DNA from: an uncultured bacterium
Lineage (GTDB): Bacteria; UBA4055
DNA length: 9,955 nucleotides
NCBI GenBank assembly: GCA_937873545.1
Contig: CALMWI010000115.1
Location: 1-9,955 of the forward strand
Reading direction: 5' to 3'
Every line of letters begins with the position of its first letter. Positions within the stretch are counted from its first letter, which is position 1. Positions 1-5,264 of the stretch are shown here, one piece after another. The notes under the pieces were generated by a model. That model worked only from the letters and a program-made list of their open reading frames with translations, searched no databases and was not told where the DNA came from. The position numbers and the translations under genes were made by a program.

Positions 1-41
1 TATAAGCTGTTTTTGGTTTAAGTTCATGAATTAAATATTTA

Positions 42-75
42 AAAAAACAAAAAAGAACTAACTTTTTTGTTTTTT
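42..75. repeat. Perfect AT-rich inverted repeat upstream of the sigma operon
   Basis: Bases 42-55 and 62-75 are exact reverse complements (14 bp), separated by the 6-nt loop AACTAA. The arms are runs of A and T broken by one C/G pair, with a G-C pair closing the loop. As RNA this folds into a long A:U hairpin ending in U's, so it could be a weak terminator for an upstream gene; as DNA it could be a protein site or bent DNA. The structure is directly visible, but its role is not. Confidence 0.5.
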
Positions 76-90
76 ATTTGTCATAATTAT

Positions 91-121
91 CAGAGAGGAC
101 AAAAAACTCTCGGAGAGGAAA
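91..121 (+). promoter_or_regulatory. Leader with duplicated SD-like purine tract before the first gene
   Basis: Two similar purine tracts, AGAGAGGA (92-99) and GGAGAGGAA (112-120), flank CTCTC (107-111). The second tract is the ribosome binding site of the 82-aa gene at 122. CTCTC can pair with GAGAG in either tract, which would allow exposed and masked forms of the site. CATAAT at 82-87 resembles a -10 box, but no convincing -35 lies 16-18 bp upstream. Regulation here is inferred from sequence alone. Confidence 0.3.
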
Positions 122-370
122 ATGGAAAAAATAAGATACTACACATACATTGAAACGCTGAGAAAGATCGCCGGAGAACAAGTTCTGTTCGGTGATCCAG
201 GCAGAGCCCGGATTGTCATGGAAAGGTATCAAAGGATCTCGGAGCTTTTAATAAGAAAAAATTATATAAATGAAGACCTGTTCGGTCCGGTCGAAGAACC
301 TGATGCGGAAGAGATCTATAACAGACTTTCATTACTGTCCGCCTATCTAAAAGGAAATCCGAAAAGATAA
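122..370 (+). CDS. 82-aa protein of unknown function, first gene of the sigma operon
   Basis: I do not recognise a named family. The protein is small, charged and predicted helical, with no signal peptide or membrane segment, so it is probably cytoplasmic. The ATG at 122 follows a good purine-rich ribosome binding site (GGAGAGGAA, 112-120). It aligns almost end to end with residues 1-82 of the 144-aa protein encoded at 958-1392. Shared positions include Leu13-Arg14, Ala17, Glu19, the [I/V]-x-[E/D]-D-(G)-L-F segment near residues 49-54, A-x-E-I-[Y/F] at 62-66 and L-L-S-x-Y-[L/I] at 71-76. The sigma factor gene starts 1 nt after its stop codon, so the two are almost certainly co-transcribed and probably translationally coupled. 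A role in controlling or partnering the sigma factor is inferred only from position. Confidence 0.8.
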   Translation: MEKIRYYTYIETLRKIAGEQVLFGDPGRARIVMERYQRISELLIRKNYINEDLFGPVEEPDAEEIYNRLSLLSAYLKGNPKR

Positions 371-371
371 A

Positions 372-944
372 ATGATAATTGCGCATCTGCATATTGTTAG
401 AGAAGTTAAGAGAGGTAATGAGAAGTATCATTCCAAGATCATGGAAGTATATAATCCGATGCTGTATAAGCTTGCGGGATTTTATCTGAACACTTCGTAT
501 AATAAATATGCCGATATCGAGGATGCGGTTCAGGAAGTCTGGATAAAGGTATTCAAATATATAGATATACTTGATGATGTTTCAAAATTCCCTAACTGGC
601 TTTCAAAGATAATGAAAAATCAGTGCCTGAACATGCAGAAAAGAAATGTGGAGTTTATTAAAAGGCATATTATGGTCGATCTTGAGGACAGGCACGATCT
701 GATCGAGAAGATCGAAGACGGGGAATTAAATCAGCTTGACATAACGGACCGCGAGGCGATGATGAGCGTTCTGAATGAACTTCCGGAGGTTTATTCGAAC
801 ATCCTGAAAATGTTCTATTTCAACAATTTCAGGATCAAAGATATCGCAGCGGCGCTTGGCATAACCCAATCGCTTGTCAAATGGAGGCTCGTCAAAGCGA
901 GGGATATGCTGAAGAGAAAAGTAAAAATAAAAATAAAGAACTGA
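372..944 (+). CDS. ECF-type RNA polymerase sigma-70 family factor
   Basis: This 190-aa protein would direct core RNA polymerase to a specific promoter set, probably in response to an unidentified signal. Region 2 spans about residues 22-95 and includes the D-I-E-D-A-V-Q-E-V-W helix (48-57), the usual core-binding signature, and the F-P-N-W-L segment (73-77). Region 4 spans about 127-185: L-N-E-L-P-E-V-Y at 134-141, then a helix-turn-helix (I-K-D-I-A-A-A-L-G-I-T, 155-165) and the W-R-L-V-K-A-R recognition helix. The length is typical of ECF factors and there is no sigma region 3. The ATG at 372 lies 1 nt after the preceding stop. The nearest SD-like AAGGA (351-355) is too distant, so translation is probably coupled. 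No membrane anti-sigma gene is adjacent; the neighbours are the two paralogous small proteins. The tail is rich in Lys and Ile. The ECF call is solid, but the subgroup is unknown. Confidence 0.93.
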   Translation: MIIAHLHIVREVKRGNEKYHSKIMEVYNPMLYKLAGFYLNTSYNKYADIEDAVQEVWIKVFKYIDILDDVSKFPNWLSKIMKNQCLNMQKRNVEFIKRHIMVDLEDRHDLIEKIEDGELNQLDITDREAMMSVLNELPEVYSNILKMFYFNNFRIKDIAAALGITQSLVKWRLVKARDMLKRKVKIKIKN

Positions 945-957
945 CAGGAGGCAACAA

Positions 958-1392
958 ATGGAAAGAAAAAAATTGAGCGCGATGCTCAAAGAATTAAGAA
1001 ATCTGGCAGAGGAAATGGACGGCGAAGAAACCAGCAGGAGCCTGATCAAGCACTTCAACAACTTCCTGAGCATAGCTAAAAAGGAAGGCTTTGTCGAGGA
1101 TGACGGGCTTTTTGCCGAAGCGGATGCAAAAACAACAGCATCGGAGATTTTTGTTGATGCAGGACTGCTCAGTAAATATATTACTGCCGGAGAAGTTACA
1201 AGGGAATACGAAGTGACCGTTGAATCGGATAAGATCGAAGAAATGGAGCACAAGGTCAGGATAAAAGAGCTTGAGATCGAGGGAAAAAGGCTGGCGCAGG
1301 AAGAGGCTGCATTGGCTATGGAGGCCGAAGAACTTGAAAGAAAGGCTGAGGAGATCAGGAAGAAAAGGATCGAGATAAAGATCGAGAAGTAG
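958..1392 (+). CDS. 144-aa protein: shared small domain plus charged coiled-coil tail
   Basis: I do not recognise a named family. Residues 1-82 resemble the 82-aa protein encoded at 122-370. Residues about 88-142 are very rich in Glu, Lys, Arg and Ala, with aliphatic residues spaced as in a long amphipathic helix or coiled coil. There is no signal peptide or membrane segment. The gene begins 13 nt after the sigma factor stop with a near-ideal AGGAGG upstream of ATG, the strongest ribosome binding site in the operon, so this protein may be made in excess of the sigma factor. A strong hairpin terminator follows 10 nt after the stop. Position and the coiled coil suggest a protein-binding partner, perhaps a sigma regulator or a structural target, but nothing in the sequence proves it. 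Confidence 0.85.
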   Translation: MERKKLSAMLKELRNLAEEMDGEETSRSLIKHFNNFLSIAKKEGFVEDDGLFAEADAKTTASEIFVDAGLLSKYITAGEVTREYEVTVESDKIEEMEHKVRIKELEIEGKRLAQEEAALAMEAEELERKAEEIRKKRIEIKIEK

Positions 1393-1402
1393 CATATTTT
1401 GT

Positions 1403-1441
1403 GAGTCCTGTCCGGTCATAAGGGCAGGACTCGTGTTTTTT
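1403..1441 (+). terminator. Rho-independent terminator of the sigma operon
   Basis: An 11-bp stem pairs 1403-1413 (GAGTCCTGTCC) with 1422-1432 (GGGCAGGACTC), with one G-U wobble and an 8-nt loop. It is followed by GTG and then a run of six T's. It lies directly downstream of the 144-aa gene, whose stop codon is at 1390-1392. Confidence 0.88.
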
Positions 1442-1559
1442 AACAGCTGAAAGCGTTCCGCCTTATCCAAAATGATAATTTGAAGATAAATAAAACAGAT
1501 TATAAGAGCTGACCGTAAAGTGATCTCAGATTAAGGCGTGAGTGTTTTTTGCCGTTAAG

Positions 1560-1599
1560 AAAAGTCATCGTTCCTTCTTTGTGGAACATATGACTTTTT
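1560..1599 (+). terminator. Hairpin with T-run, possible terminator
   Basis: AAAAGTCAT (1560-1568) pairs with ATGACTTTT (1590-1598), and GTTCC (1570-1574) pairs with GGAAC (1583-1587). One base on one side and two on the other are unpaired between the two stems, and the loop is 8 nt. The right arm runs into TTTTT. The outer stem is A:T rich and the nearest upstream + strand gene already has its own terminator, so this may instead end an unseen small transcript. Confidence 0.45.
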
Positions 1600-1602
1600 A
1601 GA

Positions 1603-1641
1603 CAAAAAAACCGGAAGCCCTGAAATCAGCTTTGGGCATCG
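1603..1641 (-). terminator. Terminator-like hairpin facing the - strand
   Basis: Read on the - strand, a stem forms from CCG/CGG plus GCCC/GGGC pairs separated by a small internal loop, with a further AAA/TTT pairing inside. It is followed at once by seven T's (the A-run at 1604-1610 on the + strand). This has the form of an intrinsic terminator for leftward transcription, yet no - strand gene lies to its right. It may be one arm of a bidirectional structure or end an antisense transcript. Confidence 0.45.
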
Positions 1642-1722
1642 GTATAAGCTGTTTTAGACTAAACTCCAACAATTTCTGATTTTTAAGCTTGATTATCCGC
1701 TTAAAATTCATACCTTTCAACT

Positions 1723-2406
1723 ATGAAAGAGAAGAACTTCAGAATACTCATACCGGCCTACAATTCCGAAAGATACATTGATGACCTGTTCGACAGGATC
1801 GAGAAAATGGGTCTGCTGGAAAAAGTCGCAGTAGTGAACGACGGATCAAAAGACAATACGGTCAAGATATGTCAACACCGCGGTGTGACGGTACTTTCAA
1901 ACGAACGGAACGGCGGTAAAGGATCAGCGCTTAAAAAAGGTTTTAAATTTATGGTCGAGAACAATGTAGAATTTTTTCTGACGATCGATTCTGACCTTCA
2001 GCACGATGTGAAATTTATTCCGGAATTTATAAAGAAGTACGAAGAGACCGGTGCTGATATAATTGTAGGCAACAGGCTGGGCGACACAACGACCATGCCG
2101 ATCGAACGGATATTTTCAAACCGCACAACGTCATTTATTGTTTCTCTTATCGCAGGCTGCAAAATACCGGACAGCCAGTCCGGATACAGACTTATACGGA
2201 CAGAGGTCGTAAAAGATTTATTCTTAGTCGCTGACAAGTTCGAGATGGAATCGGAAATACTCATCAAAGCCGGAAGAAAGAAGTTTAAGATAGAAAGCAT
2301 TCCGATCTCGGCTCTGTACGAAGGAGCGCATAGTTCAATAAATGTCGTAAGGGATACTTACCGTTTCATAAGGCTGATCGTAAGATCGCTCGTGATCAGG
2401 TACTAA
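1723..2406 (+). CDS. Family 2 glycosyltransferase, polyprenol-phosphate sugar-transferase type
   Basis: A GT-A fold enzyme of 227 aa that probably moves a sugar from a nucleotide donor to a lipid phosphate or related acceptor on the cytoplasmic face of the membrane. Visible motifs are I-P-A-Y-N near residue 10, V-V-N-D-G-S-K-D-N-T (37-46), N-G-G-K-G-S-A-L (63-70), the metal-binding D-S-D-L-Q-H-D (89-95), G-N-R (116-118), D-S-Q-S-G-Y-R (150-156) and F-E-M-E-S-E-I-L (173-180). This order matches dolichol/polyprenol-phosphate mannosyltransferase-like enzymes. There is no C-terminal membrane segment, as in the single-domain members. The start has no clear Shine-Dalgarno sequence, and the next Met (residue 29) would remove the donor-binding strand, so the ATG at 1723 is kept; the leader may be very short. 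A WYL regulator follows 12 nt downstream in the same operon. The exact sugar and acceptor cannot be read from the sequence. Confidence 0.9.
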   Translation: MKEKNFRILIPAYNSERYIDDLFDRIEKMGLLEKVAVVNDGSKDNTVKICQHRGVTVLSNERNGGKGSALKKGFKFMVENNVEFFLTIDSDLQHDVKFIPEFIKKYEETGADIIVGNRLGDTTTMPIERIFSNRTTSFIVSLIAGCKIPDSQSGYRLIRTEVVKDLFLVADKFEMESEILIKAGRKKFKIESIPISALYEGAHSSINVVRDTYRFIRLIVRSLVIRY

Positions 2407-2418
2407 AAGAGGTATCGG

Positions 2419-3504
2419 ATGATCAAGAAGAACAAATCAACAAGACTGGCTTACCTTATAAATCAGCTCTATGAAAAAGGCTTTTTCACCTTCAAAGGAC
2501 TAAATAATTTTACATTAGAAACCGAAAAAGTCGAATTGAGCCTGAGCTCTATGAAAAGAGCTGTTAAAGACCTGAGAGAATACTTCGGCCTCGATCTTGT
2601 TTACATAAGGAAAGAAGACAGATATTATCTGAACGATGAACCGGATCAGAGAGCCAGGGAGGAGAACTTTCTCGATAAATTCGAGAGGATCAAAAGGTCT
2701 CCGTCAAAAAATCAGGAACTGATGATTTTTTACAGCTTTGTCAAAAGCATGATCTTCAGTGAATATTATTTTCCGCCCAGAGACAATAAAGATGAAAAGG
2801 GCATGGTCAGGGATTATGACGACATTCTCAGGATAATCGAAAATGTGCTCAAGGATGAGTTGTCCGAAAAGGATATAAAGCTGGCCGGAAAGATAGAATA
2901 TCATCTGACAGAGCATTATAAAAAGACGCAGAGAACAAAATTCAATAATATGCTCAATGAAATTCTTGACGCCATGCGGCACGGGTACATGGTCAGGTTC
3001 AAGTATCACGGTATCGAAGTTCAGACAGAGCCTGTCAAACTTATCCACTATAACGGTATATGGTATCTGATGGCGTATGTATATAAGTCTCCCAAGAGCG
3101 AGAACCTTAAAAAAGTAAGGACTTACAACCTTGCACTTATGGAAAGCAACATATTCAAGACAAAGGAAAAATTTTCCGGCGAAGAATATACTGTGCCTGA
3201 ATTTAAGGATTCATTCGGAATAATCTCAAGCAGGAATATCAAAAATGCTAAGATCAGGTTCTACGGCGAGCTTGCCGACAGAATGAAAGAAATGCTCTGG
3301 GTGGATACCCAAGTAACAAGTACCGGGGAAGACAGGCTGAAAGGAAAATACTGCGAATATATACTGCCGTATCCTGCTAATACAAATTTTGAGCTGATAG
3401 GCAAAGTGTTAAGCTTCAGAGGTAATGCCGAGATAATAGAACCTCAGGAGCTCAGGAAGGAGTGGATAGAAACTCTAAAAAAAATGTACAATTCAGTAAG
3501 ATAA
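2419..3504 (+). CDS. WYL-domain transcriptional regulator
   Basis: This 361-aa protein is probably a DNA-binding regulator that senses a ligand, possibly a nucleotide or nucleic acid, through its WYL domain. Residues about 5-70 look like a divergent winged helix: S-S-M-K-R-A-V-K-D-L (43-52) would be the recognition helix, followed by the G-L-D-L-V-Y...Y-Y-L wing. The WYL domain spans about 180-250: G-Y-M-V-R-F-K-Y (189-196), E-P-V-K-L-I-H-Y-N-G-I-W-Y-L-M-A-Y (204-220) with Trp215-Tyr216-Leu217 as the namesake motif, then the V-R-T-Y-N-L strand. A C-terminal WCX-like region covers about 275-358. The linker (about 75-180) is charged and helical. The start at 2419 has AAGAGGT just upstream. It lies 12 nt behind the glycosyltransferase, so it may regulate its own operon. 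No strong terminator follows, only a short A/T palindrome (3503-3514). Confidence 0.9.
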   Translation: MIKKNKSTRLAYLINQLYEKGFFTFKGLNNFTLETEKVELSLSSMKRAVKDLREYFGLDLVYIRKEDRYYLNDEPDQRAREENFLDKFERIKRSPSKNQELMIFYSFVKSMIFSEYYFPPRDNKDEKGMVRDYDDILRIIENVLKDELSEKDIKLAGKIEYHLTEHYKKTQRTKFNNMLNEILDAMRHGYMVRFKYHGIEVQTEPVKLIHYNGIWYLMAYVYKSPKSENLKKVRTYNLALMESNIFKTKEKFSGEEYTVPEFKDSFGIISSRNIKNAKIRFYGELADRMKEMLWVDTQVTSTGEDRLKGKYCEYILPYPANTNFELIGKVLSFRGNAEIIEPQELRKEWIETLKKMYNSVR

Positions 3505-3529
3505 AAATATTTTTGTTCGATAAAATTGT

Positions 3530-3558
3530 TGTTACAATCCTGTTAAAATTTTGTTAAA
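3530..3558 (+). promoter_or_regulatory. Candidate Pho box: three direct repeats at 11-bp period
   Basis: TGTTACA (3530-3536), TGTTAAA (3541-3547) and TGTTAAA (3552-3558) start exactly 11 bp apart, with 4-bp A/T-rich spacers between the last two and ATCC between the first two. Direct 7-mers on one helical turn are the known layout of PhoB/PhoP boxes (CTGTCAT-type in enteric bacteria), and CTGTTAAA at 3540-3547 resembles that half-site. The repeats sit 31 bp upstream of a phosphate-transport operon. The last repeat could overlap a -10 element (TTAAAT, 3554-3559), giving a leader of roughly 20 nt. Phosphate control is inferred from layout and context. Confidence 0.6.
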
Positions 3559-3588
3559 TTTCCCGCCGAAAATTATAGGAGAGAAATT

Positions 3589-4233
3589 ATGAAACTGAAT
3601 TTACTGGATCTCTTACTTCCGAGAGAAACAAAATTCTATGACCATTTCAACGAGCAGATGGTAGAGGTTGTATGCGCGGCTCAAAAGTTTAAGGATCTTA
3701 CCGACAATTATGAATCACTGTCGGAGGATGAAAGAAAAGTAAAAATAAATGAGATCAAAGAGTGCGAACAACACGGAGATAAAATCGAGAGAAAAGTACT
3801 TGAAGATCTTAACAGCACTTTTATTACGCCGTTCGACAGGTACGACATACATAAACTGGCTTCTAATATCGATCAGGGTATAGATCAGATATATGCGGTC
3901 GCGCATAAGATTGATATTTACTCAATGAAAAGCGTTCCTGCCAATGTTAAGACTTTTGCCCAGATCATTCTTGATATGGCGATGGAAATGCAGAAATGCG
4001 TTAGTGAGTTCAAAACAACAAAAAAGATCGACGATCATGTTAAAAATGTCCACAAATTAGAGAATAACGGGGATTTTCTTTTCAGCATGAGTATAGCGGA
4101 ACTGTTTAGGAACGAGAAGGATGCTGTAGAGGTCGTAAAACTTAAGGATATCTACACCGATCTTGAAAATATAACCGATCAGATAGATTATATCGGAAAA
4201 CTTCTTCGCCGTGTAGTCATAAAAATGGGGTAA
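3589..4233 (+). CDS. PhoU-like DUF47 family protein, PiT accessory
   Basis: A 214-aa all-helical cytoplasmic protein of the DUF47/TIGR00153 group, distant relatives of PhoU that are usually encoded beside PiT transporters and thought to modulate them. The N-terminus M-K-L-N-L-L-D-L-L-L-P-R-E-T-K-F-Y (1-17) is characteristic. The two PhoU-type acidic metal-binding motifs appear as E-x-x-x-x-x-D around residues 58-64, followed by F-I-T-P-F-D-R-Y-D-I (78-87), and in the second half as L-E-N-N-G-D (157-162) and the K-D-I-Y-T-D-L-E-N-I-T-D segment (186-197). Its length is typical. AGGAGAG (3577-3583) sets the ATG at 3589. The permease gene starts 3 nt after its stop, and a candidate Pho box lies just upstream, so the pair looks like a phosphate-controlled operon. 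Confidence 0.92.
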   Translation: MKLNLLDLLLPRETKFYDHFNEQMVEVVCAAQKFKDLTDNYESLSEDERKVKINEIKECEQHGDKIERKVLEDLNSTFITPFDRYDIHKLASNIDQGIDQIYAVAHKIDIYSMKSVPANVKTFAQIILDMAMEMQKCVSEFKTTKKIDDHVKNVHKLENNGDFLFSMSIAELFRNEKDAVEVVKLKDIYTDLENITDQIDYIGKLLRRVVIKMG

Positions 4234-4236
4234 AAA

Positions 4237-5235
4237 ATGATCAGTACATTTACTTTAGTGATAATCGTAATTGCGATAGCTCTGATCTTCGATTTTGCCA
4301 ACGGGTTTAACGATGCGGCTAATTCAATAGCTACTATCGTGGTAACAAAAACCCTTACACCGCTGCAGGCTCTTTTTATGGCCGGACTCGCCAATTTCAT
4401 AGGCTATTTCTCATTCGGAACTGCTATAGCCAAAATGGTGGGCAAGGGAGTTGTGAGTCCTGATTTTATAACCCTTCATCTTCTGCTTGCTGCGCTTATC
4501 GGCGCGGCTATCTGGACTATCGTAACCAGTCTTTACGGGCTTCCGATCTCCTGCAGCCATGCTCTTATAGGCGGGCTTGTGGGTAGTGCTCTGGTCGCAG
4601 GAGGACTCGATGCTGTAGTTTTTTCGGGAATATTCAGCATACTTCTTTTTATCGTAGTAGCTCCGATGCTGGGCATGGTTGGCTCAATGATATTTACGGT
4701 CATAATCATTAATCTTTTTAAGAAAAGCGATCCCAAGAAAGCAAATAAGATATTCAAGTATCTTCAGCTTGTTTCCGCACTTTTCTACAGCATGGGACAT
4801 GGAACGAACGATGCCCAGAAAACAATGGGGATCATAGCTATTGCCCTTGTAGCCGGAGGAATTAAGCAGGAATTCGTGATAGACAACTGGATCGCGCTTG
4901 CATGTTATTCAGCGATCGGTATTGGTACGATGCTCGGCGGATGGCAGGTTATAAAAACTATGGGGACCAAGATCACGAAAATCAGAGCGATGGAAGGATT
5001 CTGCGCGGAATCAGCTTCTGCGCTCGTATTGATGGGGACAGCTCATTTCGGAATTCCGGTCAGCACGACCCATGTAATATCAGGCGCGATAATGGGAGTG
5101 GGTACGGTTGAAGGCGCTGCGGCAGTTCAGTGGGTAACCGCGAGAAGGATTATGTGGGCATGGGTGCTTACGATACCTTTAACGGGTCTATGTTCGGCTA
5201 TAGCATATTACCTTGTAATGCCTTTTATGCCTTAA
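4237..5235 (+). CDS. pit: PiT family inorganic phosphate transporter
   Basis: An integral inner-membrane permease of 332 aa that imports phosphate, probably as a metal-phosphate complex or by ion symport. It shows the internal duplication of the family. The first half carries F-D-F-A-N-G-F-N-D-A-A-N-S-I-A-T (18-33) and G-L-P-I-S-C-S-H-A-L-I-G-G (101-113). The second half carries G-H-G-T-N-D-A-Q-K-T-M-G (188-199) and G-I-P-V-S-T-T-H-V-I-S-G-A-I-M-G-V-G (272-289). The N-D residues of both signatures are present, so it should be active. Roughly ten hydrophobic segments are visible, and the length fits the compact bacterial/archaeal form. The start lies 3 nt after the DUF47 stop; GGGG at 4227-4230, inside the upstream gene's last codons, serves as ribosome binding site. 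A strong terminator follows at once. Confidence 0.96.
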   Translation: MISTFTLVIIVIAIALIFDFANGFNDAANSIATIVVTKTLTPLQALFMAGLANFIGYFSFGTAIAKMVGKGVVSPDFITLHLLLAALIGAAIWTIVTSLYGLPISCSHALIGGLVGSALVAGGLDAVVFSGIFSILLFIVVAPMLGMVGSMIFTVIIINLFKKSDPKKANKIFKYLQLVSALFYSMGHGTNDAQKTMGIIAIALVAGGIKQEFVIDNWIALACYSAIGIGTMLGGWQVIKTMGTKITKIRAMEGFCAESASALVLMGTAHFGIPVSTTHVISGAIMGVGTVEGAAAVQWVTARRIMWAWVLTIPLTGLCSAIAYYLVMPFMP

Positions 5236-5240
5236 AATAT

Positions 5241-5264
5241 AAAGGCCGCTTCTGCGGCTTTTTT
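5241..5264 (+). terminator. Rho-independent terminator of the phosphate operon
   Basis: GCCGC (5245-5249) pairs with GCGGC (5254-5258) around a TTCT loop, flanked by AAAG upstream and six T's downstream, which lengthen the stem with A-U pairs. It sits between two convergent genes. The - strand phosphoesterase stop codon (5263-5265) overlaps the T-run, so the same hairpin lies just beyond that gene's end and may weakly serve it too. Confidence 0.92.

Larger units (their letters stand above)
1443..1722. other. Structured intergenic region with no convincing gene
   Basis: These 280 bases hold hairpins rather than a recognisable coding region. CGCCTTA (1459-1465) is complementary to TAAGGCG (1532-1538), which is followed by a T-rich run ending at 1550. 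Two further hairpins lie at 1560-1598 and 1611-1641. TTTTAGAC occurs directly repeated at 1596-1603 and 1652-1659. TATAAGCTGTTTT (1643-1655) repeats the first 13 bases of the window. The last 60 bases must hold the promoter of the glycosyltransferase gene: TAAAAT at 1702-1707 is a possible -10 without a clear -35. A small RNA or a dispersed intergenic repeat is possible but unproven. Confidence 0.5.

Noticed and set aside
726..1470. Long open frames on the - strand opposite the sigma factor and the 144-aa gene.
   Set aside because: They lie antisense to well-supported genes with good starts, and their translations look like low-complexity Ser/Leu/Phe shadows of Glu/Lys-rich coding sequence.
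1500..1589. A 29-codon - strand ORF (ATG at 1589, TAA at 1500) inside the hairpin block; the frame stays open for about 13 more codons upstream.
   Set aside because: There is no ribosome binding site, it overlaps the hairpins, and it is too short to judge by eye. Conservation across copies of the region would be needed to revive it.
1583..1603. GGAAC at 1583-1587 followed by GAC at 1601-1603, as an ECF-type promoter.
   Set aside because: GGAAC is the arm of a hairpin and no CGTC-type -10 lies at the right distance, so it is not a credible sigma target.
3503..3514. An A/T palindrome after the WYL gene, as a terminator.
   Set aside because: It has no G/C stem and is too short to be a convincing terminator.
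4902..5111. A 69-codon + strand ORF inside the phosphate permease gene.
   Set aside because: It overlaps a conserved signature region of the permease in another frame and has no family features.
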